Counted from the first letter of the stretch, positions 35,695-44,938 are shown. The stretch: DNA of 64,000 bases from Variovorax paradoxus (GCF_018614915.1 NZ_JAGGNU010000034.1:124001-188000), one strand, 5' to 3'. Numbers and translations: made by a program. Notes: generated from the sequence alone by a model not told the origin.

Positions 35695-37086
35695 ATGACC
35701 GACATCTGGCGCCTCCCCGCATCCCGCATCGCAACCCTGATCGCGCAGCGCAAGCTGTCGGCCTCCGAAGCCGCCCGGGCGGCGCTGGCGCGGCTCGACG
35801 CGGTCAACCCGAGGCTCAACGCCGTGGTGGACTACCGGCCTGACGAGGTGCTGGCGCGCGCCGCGGCCATCGATGCCGCGCTGGCCCGCGGCGAGAACCC
35901 GGGCCCGCTGGCCGGCGTGCCCGTCACCGTCAAGGTCAACATCGACCAGGCCGGCTTCGCGACCACCAACGGCGTCGCACTGCAGAAGGACCTGGTCGCC
36001 GTCGCCAACAGCCCTGTGGTCGACAACCTGCTGCGGGCCGGCGCCGTCATCGTCGGACGCACCAACACGCCGGCCTTCAGCTACCGCTGGTTCACCGGCA
36101 ACCAGCTGCACGGCCGCACGCTCAATCCGCGCGACGCCGCGCTCACGCCGGGCGGGTCGTCCGGTGGCGCGGCCTCGGCTGTGGCGGCCGGCATCGGCCA
36201 CATCGCGCACGGCACCGACATCGCGGGCTCGATCCGCTATCCGGCGTACGCGTGCGGCGTGCACGGCCTGCGGCCGTCGCTCGGGCGTGTCGCGGCCTAC
36301 AACGCATCGAGCCCCGAGCGGACGATCGGCGGGCAGATCACGGCCGTGTCGGGCCCCATCGCGCGCACGGTGCACGACGTGCGGCTCGCGCTCGCCGCCA
36401 TGGCCGCGCCGGACGCGCGCGATCCCTGGTGGGTGCCCGCGCCGCTCGCCGGGCCGCTTGTGCCGAGGGTCGCGGGCCTGTGCCTGCGGCCCGACGGGCT
36501 GGACACGCAGCCCGAGATCGTCGCGGCGCTGCATGACGCGGCCGAGCGCCTGCGCGACGCGGGCTGGACGGTCGACGAGCTCGACGCGCTGCCGCCGCTG
36601 AAGGAGACCGCCGCGATCCAGATCGGCCTCTGGATGGGCGACGGCTACGAGGCCATGGTGCGCAGCGCCGAGCGCGAGGGCGACCCCGGCGCGCTCGCCG
36701 CGCTTGCGGGCCAGGCGGCCATCGGCGCGGGCATGACCCTCGAGAAGTTCTCGGCCGCACTGGTGCGCCGCGCGACGATCACGCGGCAGTGGCAGCAGTT
36801 CATGGAGCGTTACCCGGTCGTGCTGCTGCCGGCGTGCGCCGAGCTGCCGTTCGCGGCCGAGCTCGACCTGCAGGGGCCCGAGGCCTATGCCCGCGTGTGG
36901 GCTGCGCAGATGACGATGGTCGGCCTGCCGCTCACGGGCCTGCCCTCCTTCGTCGTTTCCACCGGCATGTCGGGCAGCAGCCCGGTCGGAGTGCAGATCG
37001 TTGCGGGACGCTTTCGCGAAGACCTGTGCCTGGCCGCCGGCGAGGCGATCGAGGCGCGGGGCGTGCCGCCGATGCCGGTCGACTGA
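35695..37086 (+). CDS. Amidase-signature family amidase
   Basis: A 463-residue amidase with the Ser-cisSer-Lys triad: Lys in VPVTVKVNIDQAG (about residue 80), Ser in TPGGSSGGAASAVAAG and the nucleophile Ser in GTDIAGSIRYPAYACGVHG. Most relatives have G-x-D-x-G-G-S; here one Gly is Ala (DIAGS). The family hydrolyses varied amides and is cytoplasmic. It closes the catabolic cluster and may remove an amide group from the imported substrate or an intermediate. Confidence 0.88.
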   Translation: MTDIWRLPASRIATLIAQRKLSASEAARAALARLDAVNPRLNAVVDYRPDEVLARAAAIDAALARGENPGPLAGVPVTVKVNIDQAGFATTNGVALQKDLVAVANSPVVDNLLRAGAVIVGRTNTPAFSYRWFTGNQLHGRTLNPRDAALTPGGSSGGAASAVAAGIGHIAHGTDIAGSIRYPAYACGVHGLRPSLGRVAAYNASSPERTIGGQITAVSGPIARTVHDVRLALAAMAAPDARDPWWVPAPLAGPLVPRVAGLCLRPDGLDTQPEIVAALHDAAERLRDAGWTVDELDALPPLKETAAIQIGLWMGDGYEAMVRSAEREGDPGALAALAGQAAIGAGMTLEKFSAALVRRATITRQWQQFMERYPVVLLPACAELPFAAELDLQGPEAYARVWAAQMTMVGLPLTGLPSFVVSTGMSGSSPVGVQIVAGRFREDLCLAAGEAIEARGVPPMPVD

Positions 37087-37097
37087 ACGAATGTGCA

Positions 37098-37114
37098 GCC
37101 GCCGCTCAGGCGGC
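37098..37114. terminator. Hairpin after the amidase gene
   Basis: GCCGCC-GCTCA-GGCGGC, a perfect 6-bp GC stem with a 5-base loop, 12 bases after the amidase stop. It could end the cluster transcript. No T-run follows. Confidence 0.4.
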
Positions 37115-37213
37115 CGGGCCTTCGCCGAAGCTAACGTCGATCAGCGCGGCGACGAAGGCCTTGTCCAGCGGCTTCAGCCCGAACTGGAATCGACAGCCTG
37201 CCGGCGACGTCAT
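37106..37213 (-). CDS. Possible 35-residue ORF or gene remnant
   Basis: A short frame reading MTSPAGCRFQFGLKPLDKAF and then VAALIDVSFGEGPAA, with normal coding-like codon use. It is in the same frame as the dehalogenase just upstream on this strand, separated from it by one TGA (37262-37264) and 16 codons. It may be the tail of a once longer protein or chance. No function is known. Confidence 0.2.
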   Translation of the reverse strand: MTSPAGCRFQFGLKPLDKAFVAALIDVSFGEGPAA

Positions 37214-37261
37214 GGGCTCTCGACGAGCCGCAGGCGCGGCGGCGCCGGTCTCGACCTGGTC

Positions 37262-37963
37262 TCAGTCCTCGGCGAGGAGTCGCTCTTGCAGTTCGTCGAA
37301 ACCCTCGACAACCAGGTTGTACTTGCGATTTGGCGTCGGGTCGGGTGGGCCCGCCGGCCCCCATTCGTCGGGTCGGCGAACGAAGGCCGTGTGCATGCCG
37401 GCGTCCTGGGCTGCGTTGAGGTCAAAGTTGTGGCAGGCCACCATGAGGATGTCCGACGGTGCCAGCCCGAGCCAGGCCGCGGCGATGTGATAGGCCTCGG
37501 CATGCGGTTTGTAGACGCCGATCATCTGGCAGGAGATGACGGCATCCCATACCAGCCCGTTGAGCCGCGATACGTCCAGCACCAGAGCGGTCGGCAGCAT
37601 CGTGAACGAGACCACGGGCGCCTTCTCCCGCAGGCGCGCCAGCGCGGGCGCGAAGTCGGGCCAGGCCCGCAGTCGGTGCCAGGCACGCCAGAGCGCCTGA
37701 AGTTGCGTCGAGTCCAACGCAGGCAAGCCGAAGTGTCCGATGGTCTCAGCGAGGGTGCGCAGGTGGACATCGTCCATGTGGAAGTCCGGCCTGAGCTGGC
37801 CGACGATGCCTTTCATCGTGCGGCGACGCCACTCGTTGACGAACTCGTGGCGGTCGAAAGACAGCGTCTGCCATGTGCTCACGGCGCCGAGTTCATCGAC
37901 GATCGATCCGTGCCAGTCCAGCACGGTGCCGCCGGTGTCGAATGCGAGGGCTCGGTGGCGCAT
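37262..37963 (-). CDS. Haloacid dehalogenase, type II (HAD superfamily)
   Basis: A 233-residue HAD-fold hydrolase. The nucleophile Asp is in ALAFDTGGTVLDWHGSI (residue 9), motif II is near FTMLPTALV, the Lys in GVYKPHAEAYHIAA and the acidic motif near DILMVACHNFDLNAAQDAGM. This matches L-2-haloacid dehalogenase type II and its relatives, which hydrolyse small halogenated acids; related phosphatases look similar. The usual Phe after FDVFGT is changed to TGG. It is divergent from copA with a long gap. Confidence 0.82.
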   Translation of the reverse strand: MRHRALAFDTGGTVLDWHGSIVDELGAVSTWQTLSFDRHEFVNEWRRRTMKGIVGQLRPDFHMDDVHLRTLAETIGHFGLPALDSTQLQALWRAWHRLRAWPDFAPALARLREKAPVVSFTMLPTALVLDVSRLNGLVWDAVISCQMIGVYKPHAEAYHIAAAWLGLAPSDILMVACHNFDLNAAQDAGMHTAFVRRPDEWGPAGPPDPTPNRKYNLVVEGFDELQERLLAED

Positions 37964-38326
37964 GATCAGATCTCGCCCGCGTACTCGCCTCGTGCCGGAT
38001 AGGCGGGCGCGCGTTGGCGAGGCATTAGCATGGCGTACTCCGTGGTGTGTGGCGCCAAGTGGTTCATGAGTCGGCGATCGGTTTGAAGAATCGTTTGCCG
38101 TCAACCAATTGGATACATCCCTGCGAATTTTGAAGGAAATGCGGCGGCCCCGCATTTGAAGGGAAACTGGCACGCTCGACGACGGCTCGGAAACGGATGC
38201 GCGTGTTGCGTAGTCATCGTTGTCTCCTGGTTGCGCCGCCGTGTCGATGTCTGGATCGCGCCAGACGCCGCTTGACCTTCCCCCATCGGCAAGGTTGAAA
38301 CTGCAAGGCAAGAACAGGAGCCGTCC
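37964..38326. other. Divergent intergenic region between the dehalogenase and copA
   Basis: About 360 bases. Apart from the CueR-type promoter at 38272-38302 no feature was recognised. Short open frames here lack coding character on either strand. The region is somewhat less GC-rich than its neighbours (for example around 38080-38140). Confidence 0.6.
38272..38302 (+). promoter_or_regulatory. CueR-type copper-responsive promoter of copA
   Basis: A -35 box TTGACC (38272-38277) and -10 position (38297-38302) are separated by 19 bases, the unusual spacing of MerR-family promoters. The spacer contains the dyad ACCTT (38275-38279) and AAGGT (38291-38295) with 11 bases between, matching the E. coli copA operator layout. 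The ATG lies 24 bases further on. Confidence 0.75.
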
Positions 38327-40540
38327 ATGCCGTCGACCAGCCCGCAAAGCCACGACCACTCCGACCATGCGCATCGGCACCCGCCGGCAGCGAAGCGACC
38401 GGCGGTGACGCCGCCGCCGGGCGAGCAGATCGAGTACACCTGCCCGATGCATCCGCAGGTGCGGCAGATCGGCCCGGGCCACTGCCCCATCTGCGGCATG
38501 GCGCTGGAGCCGGTCCTGGCGACCGCGCAGGCCGGCGAAAGCCCGGAGCTGCGTGACATGACGCGCCGGTTCTGGGTCGGCGCGGCGTTGACGGCCCCGG
38601 TGTTCGCGCTGGAGATGGGCGGGCATCTGAGCAACCTGAGCCACGTGCTGGGCCAGCAGCTGTCGAACTGGATTCAACTGCTGCTGGGAACGCCGGTCGT
38701 GCTCTGGGCCGGCTGGCCGTTCTTCGTGCGCGCCGCGGCCTCGGTCAGGAACCGCAGCCTGAACATGTTCTCGCTCATCGCACTGGGCACCGGCGCGGCA
38801 TGGCTCTACAGCATCGTCGGCACCGTCGCGCCCTGGCTCTTTCCGGGCGAACTTCGCCTGCCGGATGGCGCGGTGCAGATCTACTTCGAGGCGGCCGCGG
38901 TCATCACCGTTCTCGTGCTGCTCGGCCAGGTGCTCGAGCTTCGCGCGCGCGAGAAGACCTCGGGCGCCATCAAGGCCCTGCTCGGGCTCGCGCCCAAGAC
39001 CGCGGTGAAGGTTCTTGCCGACGGCTCGGACGCGACGGTGCAAGTCGATGCCATCGAGGTCGCAGACCTGCTGCGCGTTCGGCCAGGCGAGAAGGTTCCG
39101 GTCGACGGCGAGCTCACCGAGGGCAAGGGCAACGTCGACGAATCCATGGTCACCGGCGAGCCCGTCCCGGTGGCGAAAGCCGCGGGTTCGAAGGTCACGG
39201 CCGGCACCCTGAACCAGACCGGGGGTTTCGTGATGCGTGCCGAGAAGGTGGGCGCAGACACCCTGCTCTCGCAAATCGTCCACATGGTGGCCGCCGCTCA
39301 ACGCAGCCGGGCACCGATCCAGCGCATGGCGGACGAGGTCGCGGGCTGGTTCGTGCCCGTCGTCATCGCGGTGGCCGTCCTGACCTTTGCAGCCTGGCTC
39401 GCATGGGGCCCCACGCCTGCTTTCAGCTATGCGCTCATCACGGCGGTCGCTGTCCTGATCATCGCCTGCCCTTGTGCGCTCGGATTGGCGACGCCGATGT
39501 CCATCATGGTGGGTGTCGGGCGCGGCGCGCAGCACGGCGTGCTCATCCGCGACGCCGAGGCGCTCGAACGCATGGAAAAGGTCGACACGCTGGTGGTCGA
39601 CAAGACCGGCACGCTGACAGAAGGCCGTCCGAAGGTGGTGCACATCGAGCCGGCGGCAGGCTTCACCGCCGAACAGGTGCTGCAGAAGCTTGCCAGCGTG
39701 GAGCGCGCAAGCGAGCATCCCCTGGCGCTGGCCATCGTCAACGACGCCTTGGAGCGCAAGCTGCCGCTCGAGGCGGTGAACGACTTCGACTCGCCCGTCG
39801 GCAAGGGCGTGCTCGGCATGGTGGCGGGCGTCCCGGTCGTGTCCGGCAGCGCGAAGTTCCTCCAGGAGCACGCCATCGAGCCAGCGCCGCTGCAGGCTGC
39901 GGCCGAGGCGCAGCGGGCCAAGGCGGCGACGGTCATCTTCGTGGGCCTCGATGGACGCCTGGCCGGATTCGTTGCCGTCGCCGACCCGATCAAGGCGACC
40001 ACGCCCGAGGCGCTGTCGGCGCTCAAGGCGGCTGGCGTGCGCATCGTGATGCTGACCGGGGACGGCAAGACGACCGCGGAGGCCGTGGGGCGAGAGCTGG
40101 GCATCGACGAGGTCGTTGCCGAAGTGTTCCCCGAAGACAAGGCCTCGGTGGTCCAGCGCTTGAAATCCGAAGGCCGCGTGGTCGCCATGGCGGGCGACGG
40201 GGTCAACGACGCTCCCGCGCTGGCCGCTGCGGAAGTCGGCATTGCGATGGGCACGGGCACCGACGTCGCGATGGAGAGTTCCGGCATCACGCTGCTCAAG
40301 GGCGATCTCATGGGCATCGTGCGAGCGAGGACGCTGTCGCACGCGACCATGCGCAACATCAGGCAGAACCTGTTCCTCAGCTTCGCCTACAACGTCGCCG
40401 GCATCCCGCTCGCGGCAGGCGTTCTCTACCCCTTCCTCGGCTTGCTGCTCTCCCCTGTCGTGGCAGCTGCTGCAATGGCCTTGTCGTCGGTGAGCGTCAT
40501 CGGCAACGCGCTTCGCCTGCGCGCCGTGAAGATCGACTAG
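38327..40540 (+). CDS. copA: Copper-exporting P1B-type ATPase with N-terminal heavy-metal domain
   Basis: A 737-residue inner-membrane ATPase. The N-terminus is His-rich, followed by a metal-binding domain ([22 protein letters not shown], about residues 37-58) instead of the CxxC-type domains of E. coli CopA. The transport motif CPC is at 381-383 ([13 protein letters not shown]), the phosphorylated Asp425 is in DKTGTLTEG, with TGEPVPV in the actuator domain, SEHPLA in the nucleotide domain and [10 protein letters not shown] in the hinge. The CPC motif and CueR promoter indicate Cu(I) or Ag(I) export. Confidence 0.92.
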   Translation: MPSTSPQSHDHSDHAHRHPPAAKRPAVTPPPGEQIEYTCPMHPQVRQIGPGHCPICGMALEPVLATAQAGESPELRDMTRRFWVGAALTAPVFALEMGGHLSNLSHVLGQQLSNWIQLLLGTPVVLWAGWPFFVRAAASVRNRSLNMFSLIALGTGAAWLYSIVGTVAPWLFPGELRLPDGAVQIYFEAAAVITVLVLLGQVLELRAREKTSGAIKALLGLAPKTAVKVLADGSDATVQVDAIEVADLLRVRPGEKVPVDGELTEGKGNVDESMVTGEPVPVAKAAGSKVTAGTLNQTGGFVMRAEKVGADTLLSQIVHMVAAAQRSRAPIQRMADEVAGWFVPVVIAVAVLTFAAWLAWGPTPAFSYALITAVAVLIIACPCALGLATPMSIMVGVGRGAQHGVLIRDAEALERMEKVDTLVVDKTGTLTEGRPKVVHIEPAAGFTAEQVLQKLASVERASEHPLALAIVNDALERKLPLEAVNDFDSPVGKGVLGMVAGVPVVSGSAKFLQEHAIEPAPLQAAAEAQRAKAATVIFVGLDGRLAGFVAVADPIKATTPEALSALKAAGVRIVMLTGDGKTTAEAVGRELGIDEVVAEVFPEDKASVVQRLKSEGRVVAMAGDGVNDAPALAAAEVGIAMGTGTDVAMESSGITLLKGDLMGIVRARTLSHATMRNIRQNLFLSFAYNVAGIPLAAGVLYPFLGLLLSPVVAAAAMALSSVSVIGNALRLRAVKID

Positions 40541-40557
40541 GATGAAACACCCCCGAA

Positions 40558-40624
40558 GCGCCTGCGGCGCCTCCCCCTCAAGGGGGCGATACCAGCGGCC
40601 CGGCAAAGCCGGTTCCGCGGTATC
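40558..40624. repeat. 37-bp hairpin repeat, copy A, with two flanking hairpins
   Basis: The 37-bp unit is 40588-40624, from GATACC to GGTATC. Before it lie GCGCC-TGC-GGCGC (40558-40570) and CCCCC-TCAA-GGGGG (40573-40586). About 50 bases, from CTCAAGGGGG through TTCCGCGG, recur in inverted orientation at 61277-61325. The site is between copA and the Nudix gene. Confidence 0.7.
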
Positions 40625-40689
40625 CCTGGCATCGGTCTGCGTCAGTTTTATGCGTCGCGGGTCGCGCGAAGCACAGTGGAGCAACTGAG

Positions 40690-41151
40690 ATGCCGAGGCG
40701 CAGCGCTGGTTTGCTCATGTACCGTCGCCATGAGGGCGTACTCGAGGTGCTGCTGATGCACCCCGGCGGGCCGTTCTGGGCGCGGCGCGACGACGGGGCG
40801 TGGTCTTTTCCGAAGGGCGAATACGACAGCGCGGTCGAGAACGCCCTCGACGCGGCCAAGCGAGAGTTCGTCGAGGAGACCGGGTTCGCGCCCGGCGCCT
40901 GTCATGTGAGCCTCGGAGAGGCTCGCCAGCGCAGCGGCAAGCTCGTGTCGGCCTGGGCCTTCGAAGGCGATTGCGACCCCGAGGCGCTCGTGTCGAACAG
41001 CTTCGAGCTCGAATGGCCTCCGCGATCGGGCAAGTTCCAGACCTGTGCAGAAGCAGATCGAGCTGCCTGGTTCACGACGGCGGCAGCACGAAAAAAACTC
41101 CTGCCCGGGCTGGTCGTTTTCATCGACCGGCTCGAAGCGCTCAGCGTATAG
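40690..41151 (+). CDS. Nudix hydrolase
   Basis: A 153-residue protein with a complete Nudix box, running from GEYDSAVENALDAAKREFVE to ETGF (G-x5-E-x7-RE-x-x-EE-x-G; about residues 43-66). The N-terminal RRSAGLLMYRR and the WAFEGD stretch resemble diadenosine-polyphosphate or NTP-cleaving Nudix proteins. Substrate cannot be assigned. It stands alone, convergent with a LysR gene. Confidence 0.85.
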   Translation: MPRRSAGLLMYRRHEGVLEVLLMHPGGPFWARRDDGAWSFPKGEYDSAVENALDAAKREFVEETGFAPGACHVSLGEARQRSGKLVSAWAFEGDCDPEALVSNSFELEWPPRSGKFQTCAEADRAAWFTTAAARKKLLPGLVVFIDRLEALSV

Positions 41152-41166
41152 GCCTGGCGGGCGGCC

Positions 41167-42036
41167 TCAGCTTGGGTATGCGTCGCAGACCAGCTGCGCG
41201 AGCAGCCGCGCAGGCTCGCTCAGGCTGCGGCTCGCGCGATGCACGAGCCCGATGTCGCGATGGAAGGTGTGATGCCCGAGGTCGATCGCGCGCACCGCCG
41301 CGGGCCAGCGCCGATGGGTGGCGGTCTGCGGCACCAGCGCGACCCCTACCCCGTTCGCCACCAGCCGCACGATGGCTTCGAGCTCGTCCACCTCACAGAC
41401 CTCCTGCACGCTCAGGTGCGAGGCGCGCAGAAAGCGATCGACCTGCCGGCCGCCGAAGGAGGCACGGTCGTATCGAACGAAGGGCTGATCGGACAGAAGC
41501 TCGGCCCAGTCGTCTCCCTCGAGATGCCGTGGCACCAGCAGCCGGAACGGCTCGCGCGCCAGCGTGGTCCAGCGCAGGTCGCTCTGGAGCGCGAACGGCG
41601 GTCGGACGACTGCCGCCATGTCGATCTCGCCCGCATCGACCAGGTTGACGAGCTCCATCGACACGCCGGGAATCACACGCGTGCGGCAGCCTCGGCACTG
41701 CTTGTGAAAGCTCGCGAGCACGTCCGGCAGCAGCGAGCGCTGCACCGACGCGATCGCGCCGATATTGAGGAAGACCGCTTCGGGCCGCCCGGCATCGCGC
41801 GAGCCGAGATGACCATAGAGGCGGATCAGCTCCTGCGCCTGCACCAGGGTCTGGTGGCCCATCGAGTTCAGGCGCGCCGACCGGCCGGTGCGGTCGAAGA
41901 GTGCAAAGCCGAGCTCTGTCTCCAGCCGCTGCATCTGGGCGCTGACGGCCGCCTGCGTCAGGCCGATCTTCTCGCCGGCAGCGGCAAAGGTGCCTTCACG
42001 GGCCACGGCGACGAAGGTCTTCAGTTCGCGGATCAT
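41167..42036 (-). CDS. LysR-family transcriptional regulator
   Basis: A 289-residue regulator. The N-terminal helix-turn-helix is clear ([40 protein letters not shown]). The remainder is a LysR substrate-binding domain ([40 protein letters not shown]). It is divergent from the VOC protein gene across a 101-base AT-rich gap that includes CAA-N7-TTG at 42062-42074, a plausible operator. The inducer is unknown. Confidence 0.88.
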   Translation of the reverse strand: MIRELKTFVAVAREGTFAAAGEKIGLTQAAVSAQMQRLETELGFALFDRTGRSARLNSMGHQTLVQAQELIRLYGHLGSRDAGRPEAVFLNIGAIASVQRSLLPDVLASFHKQCRGCRTRVIPGVSMELVNLVDAGEIDMAAVVRPPFALQSDLRWTTLAREPFRLLVPRHLEGDDWAELLSDQPFVRYDRASFGGRQVDRFLRASHLSVQEVCEVDELEAIVRLVANGVGVALVPQTATHRRWPAAVRAIDLGHHTFHRDIGLVHRASRSLSEPARLLAQLVCDAYPS

Positions 42037-42137
42037 TCACAACTTTTCTTGATGCTCGGCACAAATATATATTGATTTTCTTTTCGATCGACGGGCCCTA
42101 CGATGGCCGGCATTCCCACCTTCCCGTAGCGATACAC

Positions 42138-42581
42138 ATGCATGCCCCCACGACGAATCCCTCACCGATGTCCCCTTTCCACCTCGCATTCCCGGTGCAT
42201 GACCTTGCACTGGCGCGCAAGTTCTACGGCGAGACCCTCGGCTGTCCGGAAGGCCGCAGCTCGGACGACTGGATCGACTTCAACTTCTACGGCCACCAGA
42301 TCGTCGCGCACCTGGCGCCCGGCGAATGCGGCACCGCAGGGCGCAACGCGGTCGACGGGCACGGCGTGCCCGTGCGCCACTTCGGCATCGTGCTGCCGAT
42401 GGCCGAATGGGAGGCGATCGCCGCTCGCCTGAAGGCACAGGGCACCGAATTCATCATCGAGCCGTACACGCGCTTCAAGGGACAGCCCGGCGAGCAGGCC
42501 ACGATGTTCTTCCTCGATCCGTCCGGCAACGCGCTGGAGATCAAGGCTTTCGCCGACATCGCGATGCTGTTCGCCAAATGA
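42138..42581 (+). CDS. VOC family protein (glyoxalase/dioxygenase fold)
   Basis: A 147-residue single-module VOC protein. Conserved blocks are [19 protein letters not shown] and [20 protein letters not shown] near the start, [14 protein letters not shown] in the middle, and [15 protein letters not shown] near the end. The candidate metal ligands His (FHLAF), His (RHFGI) and Glu (LEIK) are present. VOC enzymes include glyoxalases, dioxygenases and resistance proteins. The ATG at 42138 was chosen over an upstream in-frame codon in the promoter region; 42168 is also possible. The LysR gene next door probably regulates it. Confidence 0.8.
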   Translation: MHAPTTNPSPMSPFHLAFPVHDLALARKFYGETLGCPEGRSSDDWIDFNFYGHQIVAHLAPGECGTAGRNAVDGHGVPVRHFGIVLPMAEWEAIAARLKAQGTEFIIEPYTRFKGQPGEQATMFFLDPSGNALEIKAFADIAMLFAK

Positions 42582-42602
42582 AGCGCGCGGCGCGACGCTT
42601 CA
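42579..42602. terminator. Hairpin shared by the VOC and DadA-like gene ends
   Basis: TGAAGCG and CGCTTCA form a 7-bp stem with a 10-base GC-rich loop. The TGA stops of both convergent genes are the outer bases of the arms. Confidence 0.4.
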
Positions 42603-43838
42603 ACCGAACCGATCCGCCAGGTAAGGCGACGGGTCGATAAAGGGCGTTTCACCGCCGATCAGCTCGGCCAGCAGGCGCCCCGTGACCGGCCCCAGGGTGA
42701 AGCCCTGGTGCGCGTGCCCGAAGTTGAACCAGAGCCCCTTGTGGCGCGGCGCGCGGCCCAGCACCGGCTTCATGTCGACGGTGCAAGGCCGCGCGCCCAG
42801 CCAGGGCGAGGCTTCGATCGGCTTGCCCAGATCGAGCAACTCGCGCGTGGACTGTTCTGCCCTCGCCAATTGCACCGGCGTCGGGCCCGCATCCTGCCTT
42901 GCGAACTCCGCACCCGTGGTGACGCGCAGCCCGCGCGACATGGGCGCCAGCATGGCACCGTAGGCCGTGTCGAGCATCGGCAGCCTGAGGCCGGCATGCC
43001 CTTCGTAGTGACGGTGGTAACCCCGCTTGTTGAACAGGGGCAAGCGGTAGCCCAGGCTGCGGGTCAGCGCGTCGGCCCAGGGCCCGAGCGCGATGACGGC
43101 ATGTTCGGCGTCGAGCCTGCCGCCTTCCGATTCGATCGACCAGGCTGCGCCCTGCTGCTGCAAGCGCATGGCGTCGCCGTGCACGAAGCTCCCGCCTCGC
43201 AGGATGAACAGCTTCGCATAGCGAGAAACCAGCTCGCCCGGATCGCTCACGCTCCATGGATCCATCCAGTGGATCGCGCCGGCCAGCGGGATGCGCAACG
43301 CAGGCTCCGCGGCGGCCAGTTCCTTCGTGCCCTGCACCGCGCATTGGAGACCGTGACGCTGCGCCACGGCCGTCGCTGCGCTCGCCGCAGCGTCGAAGGC
43401 GCGCGCCGATCGATAGACCTGGCGCCATCCGTCCTGCCGTACGAGCTCGCCGGCGGCAGCTTGTTCGATCCAGGACCGATGCTCGGAAATGCAGTGTTCG
43501 ACCAGCTTGGCATAGGCCTGCGCGATCCCGGCATAGGTCGCGGGCGCCGACGCATGCCAGTAGCGCGCGAGGCTCGGCAGCAACTGCCACATCGCGTTCA
43601 CGTGGTAGTTCACATCGTTGCTGCGCCCGGTCGCGACGCGCAGAAGCGTCGCCAGGTCGCGCGGGAATGCGTAGGGCTGAACGGCTTCTCTTTGAACGAT
43701 GCCGGCGTTTCCGTAGGAGGTCTCGAGACCCGGCATCTTCCTGTCGACCAGGGTGACGGCATGACCGCGCTGCTGCAGCGCGAGCGCGGTGCCGACGCCC
43801 ACCATGCCGGCGCCAAGGACCAGGACTTCAGTTTTCAT
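42600..43838 (-). CDS. FAD-dependent D-amino-acid dehydrogenase (DadA-like)
   Basis: A 412-residue DAO-family flavoenzyme. The FAD motif is VLVLGAGMVGVGTALALQQR (residues 5-24), followed by SYGNAGIVQREAVQPYAFP and, near the C-terminus, RPCTVDMKPVLGRAPRHKGL and FGHAHQGFTLGPVTGRLLAE. This is the pattern of DadA-type dehydrogenases, which oxidise D-amino acids to keto acids and pass electrons to the respiratory chain. Related oxidases of sarcosine or proline type look similar. The neighbouring LysR gene and Bug-amidase pair suggest a small amino acid or amide pathway. Confidence 0.85.
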   Translation of the reverse strand: MKTEVLVLGAGMVGVGTALALQQRGHAVTLVDRKMPGLETSYGNAGIVQREAVQPYAFPRDLATLLRVATGRSNDVNYHVNAMWQLLPSLARYWHASAPATYAGIAQAYAKLVEHCISEHRSWIEQAAAGELVRQDGWRQVYRSARAFDAAASAATAVAQRHGLQCAVQGTKELAAAEPALRIPLAGAIHWMDPWSVSDPGELVSRYAKLFILRGGSFVHGDAMRLQQQGAAWSIESEGGRLDAEHAVIALGPWADALTRSLGYRLPLFNKRGYHRHYEGHAGLRLPMLDTAYGAMLAPMSRGLRVTTGAEFARQDAGPTPVQLARAEQSTRELLDLGKPIEASPWLGARPCTVDMKPVLGRAPRHKGLWFNFGHAHQGFTLGPVTGRLLAELIGGETPFIDPSPYLADRFG

Positions 43839-43865
43839 TGTCCGAGGAAGAAGGAAAGAAGCGGC

Positions 43866-43879
43866 CCGGGATATCCCGG
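43866..43879. promoter_or_regulatory. Perfect 14-bp palindrome upstream of the DadA-like gene
   Basis: CCGGGATATCCCGG lies 28-41 bases before the start of the DadA-like gene, in its likely promoter. It could be an operator; no regulator is assigned. Confidence 0.3.
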
Positions 43880-43997
43880 CGCCGGCTTCGATTGTGCATT
43901 GCCATGCGAGAAGCACCGCGTGCGTCCGGAACCGAAAAGAGAACCCTGCATTGCGGTTTCGGCAACTGAATGCCGGCGGCCGGCATGCGCGCCGCGT

Positions 43998-44912
43998 TCA
44001 GCCGGTCGCCTTGATCGCATCGGTCAGGAACTGCACGAAGGCCTTGCCGGCTTCCGGAAGCGCGCGGCCGGCGAGCGTTTCCACCTCCAGGTACCGTTCG
44101 TTCATCTCGCGGTCCCGCAGGGGGATGGCCACCAGCGCCTTGCTCAGCAACCGCGTGCGGATCGACAGCTCCCCGTAGAAGGCGATGCCCCCTCCTCCCG
44201 CAGCCGCAAAGCTCACGAGCGCATCGGCATGGTTGCTGGACATCGGCGACGCGTACTGCAAGCCCTGCCGGCCGCAACTGATGTCCAGCAGTTGCCTGAC
44301 CGAGCTGTCCTGCAGCGGCAGCGCCAGCGGATAGGCCACCACCTGGCTCAGGGAGAGCTGGCGCTGTTTCGCCAGCGGATGGTCGCTGGCCATCACCGCG
44401 AGGATCGGGCTCGGGTAGCGCAGTTCGAGCTTGATGCCGGGCTCGGGCACGGAACTCAAGGTGATGCCGACGTCCGCATCGCCGTCGCGCACGCGCTTGG
44501 CGATGTCGCTCTGCGAGCAGACGTCCAGATGGAAGCGGATGCCCTCGTACTTCTCGCGGAAGCGCGCGATCAGGCTGGGAATGAAATCGAAGGCGAAGCC
44601 CTCGGCGCTGGCCACGCGCACATACCCGCTGCGCAGGCCCCGCAGGGCTGCGATGTCGCCCGTGACCCGCTCGATGTCCTGCAGCGCGCGCTTGGCGTGT
44701 GCCGCGAGCAGCTCGCCCGCCGCATTGGGGACCATGCCGCGTGCATGTCGCTCGAACAGCAAGGTGTCCAGGTCGCTTTCGAGGCGCGCGACCTGGCGGC
44801 TTACCGCCGAAGAAGCAACGTTGAGCCTGAGCGCTGCGTCCTTGATGGATCCGGCTTTCACCACCTCCAGGAAGTAGCGGACGGCGGTCTCCTGCAATAT
44901 GTGGCTCGGCAT
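43998..44912 (-). CDS. LysR-family transcriptional regulator
   Basis: A 304-residue regulator. The helix-turn-helix is in AVRYFLEVVKAGSIKDAALR and LNVASSAVSRQVARLESDLD. The effector domain follows (VRDGDADVGITLSSVPEPG, then ASDHPLAKQRQLSLSQVVAY). The ATG at 44912 is preferred because a longer frame from a TTG at 44936 would start inside the palindromic site at 44920-44938. The gene is divergent from the Bug-amidase pair, which it probably controls. Confidence 0.87.
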   Translation of the reverse strand: MPSHILQETAVRYFLEVVKAGSIKDAALRLNVASSAVSRQVARLESDLDTLLFERHARGMVPNAAGELLAAHAKRALQDIERVTGDIAALRGLRSGYVRVASAEGFAFDFIPSLIARFREKYEGIRFHLDVCSQSDIAKRVRDGDADVGITLSSVPEPGIKLELRYPSPILAVMASDHPLAKQRQLSLSQVVAYPLALPLQDSSVRQLLDISCGRQGLQYASPMSSNHADALVSFAAAGGGGIAFYGELSIRTRLLSKALVAIPLRDREMNERYLEVETLAGRALPEAGKAFVQFLTDAIKATG

Positions 44913-44919
44913 GGATGTG

Positions 44920-44938
44920 GATTGCCTTTTAAGCAATC
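44920..44938. promoter_or_regulatory. LysR-type operator between the regulator and the Bug gene
   Basis: GATTGC-N7-GCAATC, a perfect 6-bp dyad containing the T-N11-A pattern (T44923, A44935) typical of LysR sites. It is 8 bases upstream of the regulator start, so autoregulation and control of the divergent gene are both possible. Confidence 0.55.

Noticed and set aside
37262..40684. A 1140-codon open frame on the minus strand running through copA
   Set aside because: Only its last 233 residues are a recognisable protein (the dehalogenase). The rest is antisense to copA, whose motifs are complete, and is a typical GC-rich shadow frame.
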